From Flavobacteriaceae bacterium (GTDB lineage Bacteria > Bacteroidota > Bacteroidia > Flavobacteriales > Flavobacteriaceae): a stretch of DNA of 64,000 nucleotides. The translations under genes were made by a program, and so were the position numbers. A model generated the notes under the pieces. The model was not told the DNA's origin. It did no database searches and worked only from the letters and a program-made list of their open reading frames with translations. The stretch spans positions 1-64,000 of the forward strand of contig CANCPC010000004.1 in NCBI GenBank assembly GCA_947379965.1. Reading direction: 5' to 3'. Shown here piece after piece: positions 43,033-52,417 of the stretch (positions are counted from its first letter, which is position 1; the number at the start of each line of letters is the position of its first letter).

Positions 43033-44073
43033 TTATTCTGGAATTTGCTGGCTTAAACAATGTAAGGTGCCAAAGCCCCAAATAATATCTATGGCGCTAA
43101 TACCAATAATTTCTCTGTCAGGAAAACAATCGGAAATTATGTTCAACGCCTTTCTGTCATTGGCGTCGTTGAAAGTAGGTACCAATACACAACGATTCAA
43201 AATCAAGAAATTAGCATAACTTGCCGGCAGTCGCAATCCATCAAAATCGATGCGTTTTGGCATTGGCAAAGTCACTATTTTTGGCGATTTCCCGTTTTCT
43301 AATTGGGCATTTTGCAAGCGTTTTAAGTTGTCTTGTAAAGGCTTATAATTGTTGTCTTTAGGATCTGTTTCTACTATGGTAATAATGGTATCTTCATTTA
43401 CAAATCGACATAAATCATCAATATGTCCGTGTGTATCGTCTCCTTCAATTCCGTCGCCAAGCCAAATCACGTTAGTAATTCCTAGATATTCTTTAAAAAC
43501 AGCTTCGTAATCGGCTTTGGTAAAATTCGGATTTCGAACCTGAATATCCGGATGCATTAAGCATTCTTCCGAAGTTAGTAAAGTTCCTTTTCCGTTCGAA
43601 TCGATGGCGCCACCTTCAACAATTACGGGTTTTCCATTGTGTAAAACTTGGGTTAAAGGAATATTTAGAAATTCGCCCACTTTAGATGGAACTAATTTAT
43701 CGAGTTGGATGTTTTTATATTTTGCCCAGCCGTTAAAATTAAAATTTAAGGCTTCACGTTTGGCACCGTTTTTAACAATAATCGGCCCCGAATCGCGCAT
43801 CCAACTTCGGTTGGTTTTATAAATTAAAAATGAAACATGGTTCATTTCAACCGTAGCTGTTTCGAGCATTTCGGTCACTTTTGCTTTTAGATTTTCATCG
43901 GCAACTACTAAAAAAACGGGCTCAAAAGTGGCTACTTTTTTTATAAATTCGACAAAAGCCCATTGAATCGCTTCGTATTTTCCTGGCCAATCTTTACCAT
44001 TATGCGGAAAACAAAGCAAAATCCCTTGTTGTTTTTCCCATTCGGCGGGGAATCGTCTTGTGTTTGCACTCAT
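43033..44073 (-). CDS. aguA: Agmatine deiminase (peptidyl-arginine deiminase family)
   Basis: Converts agmatine to N-carbamoylputrescine and ammonia. 346 residues; WMRDSGPIIVKNG, NFNFNGWAKY, VIVEGGAIDSNGKGT and the DDTHGHIDDLCRF segment carry substrate-binding residues, and the nucleophilic cysteine is in WGFGTLHCLSQQIPE near the C-terminus. The gene follows the amidase gene by two bases, so the two steps to putrescine are coupled. Confidence 0.95.
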   Translation of the reverse strand: MSANTRRFPAEWEKQQGILLCFPHNGKDWPGKYEAIQWAFVEFIKKVATFEPVFLVVADENLKAKVTEMLETATVEMNHVSFLIYKTNRSWMRDSGPIIVKNGAKREALNFNFNGWAKYKNIQLDKLVPSKVGEFLNIPLTQVLHNGKPVIVEGGAIDSNGKGTLLTSEECLMHPDIQVRNPNFTKADYEAVFKEYLGITNVIWLGDGIEGDDTHGHIDDLCRFVNEDTIITIVETDPKDNNYKPLQDNLKRLQNAQLENGKSPKIVTLPMPKRIDFDGLRLPASYANFLILNRCVLVPTFNDANDRKALNIISDCFPDREIIGISAIDIIWGFGTLHCLSQQIPE

Positions 44074-44075
44074 AA

Positions 44076-44963
44076 TTAGTCGATGGCTCTTTTTGTAATA
44101 TCACCAAAAGCATCGATGCGTCGGTCTCTAAAAAACGGCCAATTCTGACGTACATTTTCTTGAAGATCTAAGTCGACTTCGGCAATTAGGATTTCCTCTT
44201 TGTCATGTGAGGCTTGCGCCAAAATTTCGCCTTGTGGTCCAGCAATAAACGAAGAACCCCAAAACTGAATTCCTTCAGTATTGGGTAAATATTTTTCTAA
44301 ACCAATGCGATTTGCAGCTGCAACATAAACGCCATTGGCAACAGCGTGACCTTTCATCACGTTCATCCAAGCGCCGTGTTGGTTTACGCCATATTCGTCT
44401 TTTTCTAATGGATGCCAACCAATTGCTGTTGGGTAAAACAGCACTTCGGCACCTTGCAAAGCGGTCAAGCGAGCTGCTTCTGGGTACCATTGATCCCAAC
44501 AAATTAACGTTCCTATTTTTCCTTTATTCGTAGGAAAAGCTTTGAAACCCAAATCGCCAGGTGTGAAATAGAATTTTTCGTAAAAATGAGGATCGTCCGG
44601 AATGTGCATTTTGCGGTATAATCCTGCTTCAGTCCCATCCGTATCAATGATATAAGCGCTATTGTGATAAATTCCCGCCATTCTTCTTTCGAAGAAAGGA
44701 ACAATAATTACTACGCCTAATTCTTTTGCCAAATTGCTAAATGCTACAAAAGAGGTACTATATAAAGGTTCAGCCAAAGCAAAATTGTCAACATCTTCAC
44801 TTTGACAAAAATAGTGGCTGCTGTACAATTCCGGTAACGAAATTACTTCGGCACCTTGAGTGGCAGCTTCACGAACCCAACTCAAACATTTCTTTAAGTT
44901 GTTTTCGGCAACGTCATTAAGATTCAATTGTATAACCGCAATTTTGTATTTATTCTTTGGCAT
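44076..44963 (-). CDS. aguB: N-carbamoylputrescine amidase
   Basis: Nitrilase-superfamily enzyme releasing putrescine from N-carbamoylputrescine. 295 residues from ATG 44963, chosen because the family start (YKIAVIQLNLN) follows it; the frame is open to 44984. The Glu-Lys-Cys triad is visible: E in SLPELYSS, K in YRKMHIPDD, C in TLICWDQWYPEAA. Together with the deiminase gene it gives the arginine decarboxylase-dependent putrescine route; an arginine decarboxylase gene is not in the window. Confidence 0.95.
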   Translation of the reverse strand: MPKNKYKIAVIQLNLNDVAENNLKKCLSWVREAATQGAEVISLPELYSSHYFCQSEDVDNFALAEPLYSTSFVAFSNLAKELGVVIIVPFFERRMAGIYHNSAYIIDTDGTEAGLYRKMHIPDDPHFYEKFYFTPGDLGFKAFPTNKGKIGTLICWDQWYPEAARLTALQGAEVLFYPTAIGWHPLEKDEYGVNQHGAWMNVMKGHAVANGVYVAAANRIGLEKYLPNTEGIQFWGSSFIAGPQGEILAQASHDKEEILIAEVDLDLQENVRQNWPFFRDRRIDAFGDITKRAID

Positions 44964-45058
44964 AAGGCAAAATTTAGATTGCAAAAATAGGAATTTTTAT
45001 AAAGAGTTGAAGAATGTGAATTGGAAAAGTTTGAACTTAAAAAATATTGTTTTGGAAT

Positions 45059-45084
45059 AAAAAAGCACCAATCTTTCGACTAGT
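45059..45084. repeat. 26-bp direct repeat, copy 1
   Basis: Six As followed by GCACCAATCTTTCGACTAGT. The same 26 bases occur at 46057-46082. In this copy the right arm of the hairpin is lost (AGTAATTT in place of AGTGCTT). Confidence 0.95.
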
Positions 45085-45194
45085 AATTTCTGTCACCTTT
45101 TATAAAGTTAAAACATGTGAAAAGGTCATTTAATTTATAGCTATTTTTTTTCTTGAGTTTACTAGTGTGATGTTCATTTGAGTATTTAATTTGT

Positions 45195-45875
45195 TTACTC
45201 AATATTGTTTGTTATATAACCATTTTCAAGGTCTACCAAGTTAAGTTTAATAAAATCTTGAAGGTGTTTTGAGTTTAAATGGTCACAGAAGGACTGTTCG
45301 TCTTTAAAACATTCCCAAACAATTATTTTTGTCAGGTCATCTCTTACTTGTTTAATGTCAAACGAAATAGTTCCACTTTCTAGAAGGGTTTGACTTCTTA
45401 GTTTTTTAAGTTCAGAAATTACTAAATCAGTTTTTGTAGTGTCTTTAATTTTAAAAATCCCTGTTGAATAAAAATATTCTACTGTTTTTATGGACTCAAT
45501 TAAGTCCCAAAGGTTACCATATAAATCTTCAAAAACGGCCACAGTTCCATAGTCTTCAATACTTGGTTCTCTAATTATTTTTATATTATTGTCAAGCAAG
45601 TTTTGATAGTCTCTTTTAAAATTGTCAGTATTTAAAAAAAGGAAAACTCTTCCGCCTGTTTGGTTCCCAATTCGGCTTTTTTGCTCTGCATTTGAGGCTT
45701 TGGCTAATAATAATGAACACTCATTGGCGCCTTTTGGTCTAACTAAAACCCAACGTTTTGTGTCTGAAAGTTCTGTATCTTCAATTAAAGTGAAATGTAG
45801 TTTCTGGGTATAAAATTCGATTGCTTTGTCGTAATCATCAATAACAATTGCAATATGTGTCAAATTCTGTTTCAT
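45195..45875 (-). CDS. VOC (glyoxalase-like) domain fused to an ABM-like domain
   Basis: 226 residues. Residues 1-125 form a VOC domain (THIAIVIDDYDKAIEFYTQKLHFTLIEDTE, then TVAVFEDLYGNLWDLIE), with H8 and E-containing strands that could bind metal. Residues 130-226 look like an antibiotic-biosynthesis-monooxygenase-type ferredoxin-like fold (FYSTGIFKIKDTTKTDLVISELKKL and WECFKDEQSFCDHLNSKHLQDF). The substrate is unknown. The gene lies alone between two copies of a 26-base direct repeat, which suggests it was gained as a block. Confidence 0.75.
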   Translation of the reverse strand: MKQNLTHIAIVIDDYDKAIEFYTQKLHFTLIEDTELSDTKRWVLVRPKGANECSLLLAKASNAEQKSRIGNQTGGRVFLFLNTDNFKRDYQNLLDNNIKIIREPSIEDYGTVAVFEDLYGNLWDLIESIKTVEYFYSTGIFKIKDTTKTDLVISELKKLRSQTLLESGTISFDIKQVRDDLTKIIVWECFKDEQSFCDHLNSKHLQDFIKLNLVDLENGYITNNIE

Positions 45876-46055
45876 TTTTAATAAGCCGTTTTTGTAATGA
45901 TTGTCAAATATCTATATTATAATCATACAAATTTAGGAAAATCGAGAGGATTGGGTTGGTGCTAGTGAGTTTTAATTTTCATAGGAGCTCAGTGAACTTT
46001 GTTTCTGCTTACAGCGGGAGGGAAGTGGATAGAAAACCAATCATTCTGCTGCTAT

Positions 46056-46090
46056 AAAAAAAGCACCAATCTTTCGACTAGTGCTTGTTT
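46056..46090 (-). terminator. Terminator downstream of clpB (direct repeat copy 2)
   Basis: AAGCAC and GTGCTT pair around a loop; the A run at 46056-46062 becomes the T run on the minus strand. The left 26 bases (46057-46082) are the second copy of the direct repeat also found at 45059-45084. Confidence 0.8.
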
Positions 46091-46094
46091 TTAG

Positions 46095-46182
46095 GTCATT
46101 GTGAGCGATAGCGCGGCAATTGCATTAAGTTGCTCAACTTGTTTGCTCTTGTTAGTGTGATTGCTTCGTTCCTTGCAATGAC
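46095..46182. repeat. REP-like palindromic element next to clpB
   Basis: GTCATTGTGAGCGATAGCGC (from 46095) and ATTGCTTCGTTCCTTGCAAT (46160-46179, then GAC) form an imperfect inverted repeat. The right half resembles the word GTCATTGCGAGGAACGAAGC, dispersed in many bacterial genomes. Confidence 0.7.
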
Positions 46183-46184
46183 AA

Positions 46185-48791
46185 TTAATGAACCAATTCA
46201 CTTTGATTTCTGAATACCAATTTCCCGTCGAAGGCGTCAATCAAAACGATGCTATCGGTGGTGATGGTTCCTGCCAAAATCTCTTTTGAGAGTTGGTTCA
46301 AAACGTCTCTTTGTATCACTCGTTTTACGGGTCTGGCGCCAAATTGCGGATCGTAACCTTTCTCGGTTAAATAGGCAATGGCTTCCGGAGTGGCGTCCAT
46401 GGTGATACCTTGTTGCGCGAGCATTTTGGTCACGGATTTCAGTTGTAAGCCTACAATTTGCGCAATATTTGCGTTGGTAAGCGGCGTAAACATTACAATT
46501 TCATCAATACGATTGATAAATTCTGGACGAACGGTTTGTTTCAATAATCCCAAAACTTCCACTTTTGCGGCTTCGGTTGTGGCCTCGATACTGCCTTTGA
46601 GATTGTCGAATTTCTCCTGAATAATCTGGCTTCCCATATTCGAAGTCATGATGATAATTGTATTTTTAAAATCGGCTAATCGTCCTTTATTGTCCGTCAA
46701 TCTTCCTTCGTCTAAAACTTGCAACAGGATATTAAAAGTGTCGGGATGCGCTTTTTCGATCTCGTCCAACAATATCACGGAATAGGGTTTTCTACGCACG
46801 GCTTCGGTCAATTGTCCGCCTTCGTCATAGCCTACATATCCTGGAGGCGCACCTACGAGGCGGCTCACGCTATGGCGTTCTTGGTATTCGCTCATGTCGA
46901 TTCGGGTCATGGCGTTTTCATCATCGAATAAATATTCGGCTAAGGCTTTGGCTAATTCGGTTTTTCCCACACCGGTTGTTCCAAGAAAAAGGAAGGTTCC
47001 CACAGGTTTTTTCATGTCCTGTAATCCGGCGCGGCTTCTACGAACGGCGTCGCTCACGGCTTCAATGGCTTCTTCCTGACCTACAACTCTACGGTGCAAT
47101 TCGTCTTCGAGTTTCAAAAGTTTTTCTCTTTCGCCCTGCAGCATTTTTGTCACGGGAATTCCAGTCCATTTGGCGACTACTTCGGCAATATCTTCGCGGG
47201 TGACTTCTTCTTTTATCAAAGATTTTCCATCTGTTTGATCTTCTACCAATTGTTTTTGTAAAGTATCCAATCGCTCTTGGGCTTCTTTAATTTTTCCGTA
47301 ACGAATTTCGGCTACTTTTCCGTAATCGCCATCGCGTTCGGCACGTTCGGCTTCGTATTTGAAATCCTCGATTTCAGTTTTTACGTTTTGAATGGTATCG
47401 ACAACGTCTTTCTCTGATTTCCATTTGGAATATATTTTGTTACGATCGTCTTTTAGGTTGGCCAAATCCATGCCTAAAATTTTAAGTTTGCTTTCGTCTT
47501 TTTCGCGTTTAATGGCAGCAATTTCGATTTCCAGTTGCATGACTTTTCGATCTAAAACGTCCAATTCTTCGGGTTTCGAATTAATTTCCATTCGGATTTT
47601 CGAAGCCGCTTCGTCCATTAAATCAATGGCTTTATCCGGCAAGAAACGATTGGTGATATACCGTTGTGACAATTCGACAGCCGCAATAATAGCGTCGTCT
47701 TTTATCTGAACTTTATGATGGGTTTCATATTTTTCCTTGATTCCACGAAGAATCGAAATCGCACTTTCGGTATCGGGTTCTTCGATAATTATTTTTTGAA
47801 AACGACGTTCGAGAGCTTTGTCTTTCTCGAAATATTTTTGATATTCGTCCAAAGTGGTTGCACCGATGGCTCGCAATTCGCCACGAGCCAAAGCTGGTTT
47901 CAGGATATTTGCCGCATCCATCGCACCTTCGCCACCACCAGCGCCTACGAGCGTGTGAATTTCGTCTATGAAAAGCACAATATCACCTTCGGCAGCAGTG
48001 ACTTCTTTCACGACCGATTTTAGACGTTCTTCGAATTCGCCTTTGTATTTTGCTCCGGCAATCAAAGCGCCCATATCCAATGAAAAGACGATTTTGTCTT
48101 TCAGATTATCCGGTACATCGCCATCCACGATTCGGTGTGCTAAACCTTCGGCAATGGCCGTTTTACCCACTCCGGGTTCTCCCACAAGCATCGGATTGTT
48201 TTTGGTTCTACGCGTCAAAATTTGTAAAACCCGACGAATTTCTTCGTCACGCCCAATAACGGGATCTAGTTTTCCTGCTCGTGCTAATTCGTTCAGGTTT
48301 TTGGCATATTTATTCAAGGAATTATAGGTTTCCTCCGCTGATGCCGAAGTTACTCTTTCGCCTTTTCGAAGTTCATCAATGGCGGCTTTCAATCCTTTTT
48401 CGGTAACGCCTTGGTCTTTTAAAATTTGCGCCACTTTACTTTTCGACGCAAATATGGCCAAGATTAAATGCTCAATCGAAACGAATTCGTCGTTCATTTT
48501 CTTAGCGATAATTTCCGATTCGTTAAGGGTTGTGTTTGCTGATCTGGAAAGCATAATTTCGCCGCCGCTCACTTTCGGGAAGCTTTGAATAGTGCTGTCT
48601 AAAATTTGTTGAAACAACGGAACATTTACATTTAGTTTTTTCAGAATAAAAGGAGCTACATTTTCATCGACTTCAAAAATTGCCTTAAAAATGTGTTCGT
48701 TTTCTATTTGTTGTTGTCCAAAACTCTGCGCCAATTGCTGCGATAGCTGAATGGCTTCTTGCGATTTGATAGTAAATTTATTGATGTTCAT
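46185..48791 (-). CDS. clpB: ATP-dependent disaggregase ClpB
   Basis: Hexameric AAA+ chaperone that works with DnaK/DnaJ to rescue aggregated proteins. 868 residues: N domain (1-150), NBD1 with Walker [16 protein letters not shown] (about residue 205), the coiled-coil M domain (about 410-530), and NBD2 with [17 protein letters not shown] (about 610). Both Walker B motifs are intact ([10 protein letters not shown] and [11 protein letters not shown]). A CIRCE element or heat-shock promoter was looked for in the 296 bases upstream and not seen. Confidence 0.98.
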   Translation of the reverse strand: MNINKFTIKSQEAIQLSQQLAQSFGQQQIENEHIFKAIFEVDENVAPFILKKLNVNVPLFQQILDSTIQSFPKVSGGEIMLSRSANTTLNESEIIAKKMNDEFVSIEHLILAIFASKSKVAQILKDQGVTEKGLKAAIDELRKGERVTSASAEETYNSLNKYAKNLNELARAGKLDPVIGRDEEIRRVLQILTRRTKNNPMLVGEPGVGKTAIAEGLAHRIVDGDVPDNLKDKIVFSLDMGALIAGAKYKGEFEERLKSVVKEVTAAEGDIVLFIDEIHTLVGAGGGEGAMDAANILKPALARGELRAIGATTLDEYQKYFEKDKALERRFQKIIIEEPDTESAISILRGIKEKYETHHKVQIKDDAIIAAVELSQRYITNRFLPDKAIDLMDEAASKIRMEINSKPEELDVLDRKVMQLEIEIAAIKREKDESKLKILGMDLANLKDDRNKIYSKWKSEKDVVDTIQNVKTEIEDFKYEAERAERDGDYGKVAEIRYGKIKEAQERLDTLQKQLVEDQTDGKSLIKEEVTREDIAEVVAKWTGIPVTKMLQGEREKLLKLEDELHRRVVGQEEAIEAVSDAVRRSRAGLQDMKKPVGTFLFLGTTGVGKTELAKALAEYLFDDENAMTRIDMSEYQERHSVSRLVGAPPGYVGYDEGGQLTEAVRRKPYSVILLDEIEKAHPDTFNILLQVLDEGRLTDNKGRLADFKNTIIIMTSNMGSQIIQEKFDNLKGSIEATTEAAKVEVLGLLKQTVRPEFINRIDEIVMFTPLTNANIAQIVGLQLKSVTKMLAQQGITMDATPEAIAYLTEKGYDPQFGARPVKRVIQRDVLNQLSKEILAGTITTDSIVLIDAFDGKLVFRNQSELVH

Positions 48792-49005
48792 TTTACTTAT
48801 AGTTTAAAGTTGAATGTAAGTTTCTAAGTTTTTGTAATAATATAACAAATGGCATTCCACAGTTAAAGTTACGACAAAATGACTGATTATATAGGAATTT
48901 TTCGATTAATAATTTAAGGTATTTTACTTGTAAATAACTAGTTATTAGATATATTTTTAAAGAGTATAACCTTTGTAAATGTTTTAAATTTTGATAAAGG
49001 TTATA

Positions 49006-49057
49006 GAAAAAAAGAGCCACGAATTCTCGAATTATTTAAAATTCGAGAATTCGTGGC
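49006..49057 (-). terminator. Terminator of the arg operon (after argH)
   Basis: Perfect 18-base stem 49016-49033 and 49040-49057 with a six-base loop ATTTAA; on the minus strand it is followed by a run of Ts interrupted once (49006-49015). The left arm begins GCCACGAATTCTCGAATT. Confidence 0.93.
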
Positions 49058-49087
49058 GATAAGATAGAGTCAAAAATGAATTTTCTT

Positions 49088-50368
49088 TTAGAAAGAATCT
49101 CTCATCTTCCTCTTTATTTCTTCCAAACACAAATTATTAATACTTCCTTCGTGGGTATGTTTGGTCTCTTTTGGCGATTGGAAAGTACCGTTTTCCAATT
49201 GTTCGGCAACAGCTTTGTAGGCGTCTCTAAAAGGAATTCCCGCAACTACCATTTCGTTTAAAGTATCAACTGTAAAGAGGTAATTGTATTTCGGATCGTC
49301 CAGAATATAGTCTTTTACTTTGATGTCTTTTATAGAGAAAATAGCAATATCCAAACAGGCTTTTAGGTTTTGAATCGCAGGAAATAAACCTTCTTTCAAC
49401 AATTGTAAATCCCTGTGATAACCGCTTGGTAAGTTGTTCGTAATTAGTGTAATTTCATAAGGCAACGCTTGAATCTTGTTGCATTTTCCACGAATTAATT
49501 CAAAAACATCAGGGTTTTTCTTGTGGGGCATAATGCTAGATCCTGTTGTAAGATGCGCTGGCAAACTGATAAAATCAAAATTCTGACTCATATACAAACA
49601 CACATCCATAGAAAATTTAGCCAAAGTTGCAGCAACGCTACTCATTGCAAAAGCCACTGTTTTTTCTGATTTTCCACGGCTCATTTGCGCCGCAACCGAA
49701 TTGTATTTTAAGGTTTCAAAGCCTAATTCTTTGGTTGTAAAAGTTCTATTGATAGGAAATGAACTTCCGTAACCCGCAGCGGAACCTAATGGATTTTGAT
49801 CCACAATTTTCAAAGCGGCATTCAGCATGGTAATATCGTCAATCAGGGTTTCAGCATAAGCAGAAAACCACATTCCGAAAGAAGACGGCATCGCAATTTG
49901 CAAATGCGTATAACCTGGTAACAACACATTTTGGTGTTCTTCGGCAGATTCCATTAGCAAGTCAAAAAGAGTTTGAACTTGCACTTTAAATTCTTTTACA
50001 ACGTCTTTTAAATATAAATTAACGTCGACTAAAACTTGGTCGTTACGAGAACGAGCGGTGTGGATTTTCTTTCCGGCATCGCCTAGTTTTATAGTCAATA
50101 AATATTCTATTTTAGAATGAACATCTTCAAAACTATCTTCGATTTCGAAATCGCCTTTTTCAGCATCAATAATGATATCTTCTAAAGCGAGAACCAAAGA
50201 ATCAGTTTCTTCGTCTGTTAAAAGTCCTATTTGTCCCAACATTTTAGCATGTGCGATAGAACCCAAAGCATCGTATTTGGCTAGGACCAAGTCGAGTTCG
50301 CGGTCGTTTCCAACGGTGAAATGTTCGATTTGTTTATCTGTTGGTATTCCTTTTTCCCAAAGTTTCAT
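49088..50368 (-). CDS. argH: Argininosuccinate lyase
   Basis: Last step of arginine synthesis: argininosuccinate to arginine and fumarate. 426 residues. The fumarase/aspartase signature GSSIMPHKKNPDVFELIRG is present; the catalytic serine loop lies just before it, and HTARSRNDQV and LPGYTHLQIAMPSSF are conserved. Last gene of the arginine operon; a 79-base spacer with the dispersed repeat TTCTAAGAAGTCTAAA separates it from argE, and a strong terminator follows. Confidence 0.97.
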   Translation of the reverse strand: MKLWEKGIPTDKQIEHFTVGNDRELDLVLAKYDALGSIAHAKMLGQIGLLTDEETDSLVLALEDIIIDAEKGDFEIEDSFEDVHSKIEYLLTIKLGDAGKKIHTARSRNDQVLVDVNLYLKDVVKEFKVQVQTLFDLLMESAEEHQNVLLPGYTHLQIAMPSSFGMWFSAYAETLIDDITMLNAALKIVDQNPLGSAAGYGSSFPINRTFTTKELGFETLKYNSVAAQMSRGKSEKTVAFAMSSVAATLAKFSMDVCLYMSQNFDFISLPAHLTTGSSIMPHKKNPDVFELIRGKCNKIQALPYEITLITNNLPSGYHRDLQLLKEGLFPAIQNLKACLDIAIFSIKDIKVKDYILDDPKYNYLFTVDTLNEMVVAGIPFRDAYKAVAEQLENGTFQSPKETKHTHEGSINNLCLEEIKRKMRDSF

Positions 50369-50419
50369 AATTAGATTTTTTAGATTATTGGACTACATAG
50401 AATATTAGATTTTTAGACT

Positions 50420-50458
50420 TTCTAAGAAGTCTAAAAAAGTCTAAAATCTAAGAAGTCT
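50420..50458. repeat. Dispersed intergenic repeat, copy 2, overlapping the end of argE
   Basis: TTCTAAGAAGTCTAAA at 50420-50435 repeats 3645-3660; a shorter copy TCTAAGAAGTCT at 50447-50458 covers the argE stop and its last codons. Confidence 0.65.
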
Positions 50459-51524
50459 TAAAAAAGAAGTCTGTTAATATTTTAATATATAAATCGACTC
50501 CTTCTTCTATTTCGTTGATGAATATAAATTCGTTTGCCGAGTGCGAACGCAAGCTTTCTCCAGGTCCTAGCTTCAAAGATTGGCAACTGATTACCGATTG
50601 ATCCGAAAGGGTAGGGGATCCGTAAGTGGTTCTTCCTAAAGCGATTCCGGCTTGAACTAATCCGTGCGCAACAGGAATAGAAGACGCATTTAAGTGCATC
50701 GATCTTGGCGTAACTTCGGCAGCTACATTTGCTTTTACCGTGTCTAAAATTTCCTGATTGTTATAGCGATCATTCACCCGAATATCGATAACCAAATGGC
50801 ATTCGGCAGGAACAACATTGTGTTGTTTTCCGGCAGAAATTTGAGTTACGGTCATTTTTACAGGACCTAAAACATCGGATATTTTTGCGAATTCGAAGGT
50901 TTTAAACCATTCAATTACGGGCATTGCATTGTATATTGGATTGTCTGGATTGTTGTGTGCGGCGTGACTGGCAGTGCCTTTTACAACTACATCAAGCACT
51001 AATAATCCTTTTTCGGCTACGGCTAATTGCATTAATGTTGGTTCGCCAATGATGGCACAATCCAATTCAGGTAAATGTTTCAAAACGCTGTTTAAACCAT
51101 TTTTTCCGCTGCTTTCTTCTTCTGCCGAAGCTACCATTACCATATTATAAGGTAAGTTTTCTGCGGCATAAAAATGAGTAAAAGTAGCTATAAGTGAAAC
51201 TAAACAACCGCCGGCATCATTGCTTCCGAGACCAAATAATTTGCCATCTTCTACAATCGCTTCAAACGGATCTTTTGTATAACCTTGATTTGGTTTTACG
51301 GTATCGTGGTGCGAGTTAAGTAAAAGTGTTGGTTTGGCTTTGTCGAAATTCTTGTTGAAAGCCCAAATATTGTTGTTTTCTCTCTCGAAAGGAATTTTAT
51401 TTTGGTTGAACCAATTTTCGATTAAAAGTGCAGTTTTATCTTCTTCGCTCGAAAACGAAGGAGTTTCAATCAGTGCTTTTAACAGGGCAATGGATTCTTG
51501 AGTAAGGGTTGCTATGTTTTTCAT
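50448..51524 (-). CDS. argE: M20-family N-acyl-citrulline/ornithine deacylase
   Basis: Zinc peptidase-fold amidase of the M20 family, 358 residues from ATG 51524. Metal and catalytic residues: H and D in LLLNSHHDTVKPN, D in GLGSNDAGG, EE in VASAEEESSGKNG. Given the ArgF'-type transcarbamylase in the same operon, its natural substrate is more likely N-acyl-citrulline than N-acetylornithine; this is inference. An in-frame ATG at 51539 is possible, but would lie within a repeat-like stretch (AGCCACGAATT). Confidence 0.9.
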   Translation of the reverse strand: MKNIATLTQESIALLKALIETPSFSSEEDKTALLIENWFNQNKIPFERENNNIWAFNKNFDKAKPTLLLNSHHDTVKPNQGYTKDPFEAIVEDGKLFGLGSNDAGGCLVSLIATFTHFYAAENLPYNMVMVASAEEESSGKNGLNSVLKHLPELDCAIIGEPTLMQLAVAEKGLLVLDVVVKGTASHAAHNNPDNPIYNAMPVIEWFKTFEFAKISDVLGPVKMTVTQISAGKQHNVVPAECHLVIDIRVNDRYNNQEILDTVKANVAAEVTPRSMHLNASSIPVAHGLVQAGIALGRTTYGSPTLSDQSVISCQSLKLGPGESLRSHSANEFIFINEIEEGVDLYIKILTDFFFKTS

Positions 51525-51602
51525 ATTTATTTTAGCCACGAATTTATTAATTGAATTGAAATATAAAATTTGTGTAAATCTGTTAAATCTGTGTTTAAGT
51601 TT

Positions 51603-52412
51603 TTATAATTCTATACTGGTGCAAATTGCCTTTTTATCTTTCAACATTCTATGGTGACCAATTCGTATTTTTTGAACTCCTTTTGACAAACTATTGAAAC
51701 AGTTGTCCAATTTAGGAATCATTCCAGAATGAATCGCTTTTTCGGCTTTTAATTTGGAATATAATTCTTGGTTTATGTTTTCTATTACTGACGAATCATC
51801 TTCGGCATCGTATAAAACACCTGGTTTTTCGAAGCAATAGTTTAAGGTAACTTCAAATACTTCCGAAGCTGCAATGGCTAATTCGCTGGCAATTGTATCG
51901 GCATTGGTATTCAATAATTGTCCTTTTTTATCGTGCGTTATGGCACAAAAAACAGGAACAATACCGTTCAAAATTAAAGTTTCTAATAAAGGGGTATTCA
52001 CTTTTTGCACATCGCCCACAAAGCCATAATCAATCGTTGGATGATTTCTTTTTGTCGACTGAATCAAATTCCCATCGGCTCCAGAAAACCCCATTGCATT
52101 CGTGTTAATGGCTTGTAATTGAGCCACGATATTTTTGTTGATTTCACCTGCATAAATCATCACAACAACATCAAGCATGGGTTGGTCTGTAATTCGTCTA
52201 CCATCAATCATTTGAGGAGTTAAACCAATACTTTGCGCCATTTTTGTAGCCGATTTTCCGCCACCGTGAACAAGGATTTTGTACCCTTCAATGTTTGAAA
52301 AATCAGAAAGAAACTGCGCTAATTCCGTTGGATTATCGATGATGTTTCCACCAATTTTTATGATGGAAATGCTTTTGGCTTTTGGCTTTTGGCTTTTGGC
52401 TTCTGGAATCAT
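51603..52412 (-). CDS. argB: N-acylglutamate kinase
   Basis: Phosphorylates N-acetyl- or N-succinylglutamate, second step of the pathway. Amino acid kinase fold, 269 residues: IIKIGGNIIDN (nucleotide site), ILVHGGGKSATKM (glycine loop) and LNTNADTIASELA. The first 14 residues (MIPEAKSQKPKAKS) are not like other ArgB proteins and are encoded by a seven-base tandem repeat (52371-52405). The only ATG is before the repeat, so gain or loss of one unit would shift the frame. The start lies five bases after the argF' stop. Confidence 0.95.
   Translation of the reverse strand: MIPEAKSQKPKAKSISIIKIGGNIIDNPTELAQFLSDFSNIEGYKILVHGGGKSATKMAQSIGLTPQMIDGRRITDQPMLDVVVMIYAGEINKNIVAQLQAINTNAMGFSGADGNLIQSTKRNHPTIDYGFVGDVQKVNTPLLETLILNGIVPVFCAITHDKKGQLLNTNADTIASELAIAASEVFEVTLNYCFEKPGVLYDAEDDSSVIENINQELYSKLKAEKAIHSGMIPKLDNCFNSLSKGVQKIRIGHHRMLKDKKAICTSIEL
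52371..52405. repeat. Heptanucleotide tandem repeat inside the 5' end of argB
   Basis: Four perfect GCTTTTG copies (52371-52398) and one variant, GCTTCTG (52399-52405). On the coding strand the unit is CAAAAGC. Confidence 0.95.
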
Positions 52413-52417
52413 TTTTA

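Larger units (their letters stand above)
45876..46184. other. 309-base spacer between the VOC-ABM gene and clpB
   Basis: Contains the second 26-bp repeat, which forms the clpB terminator, and a REP-like palindromic element adjoining the clpB stop. From 45876 to about 46050 I see no feature. Confidence 0.6.

Noticed and set aside
46719-48588. Several plus-strand frames opposite clpB
   Set aside because: ClpB is complete with all motifs on the minus strand; the opposite frames reflect codon bias of that gene.
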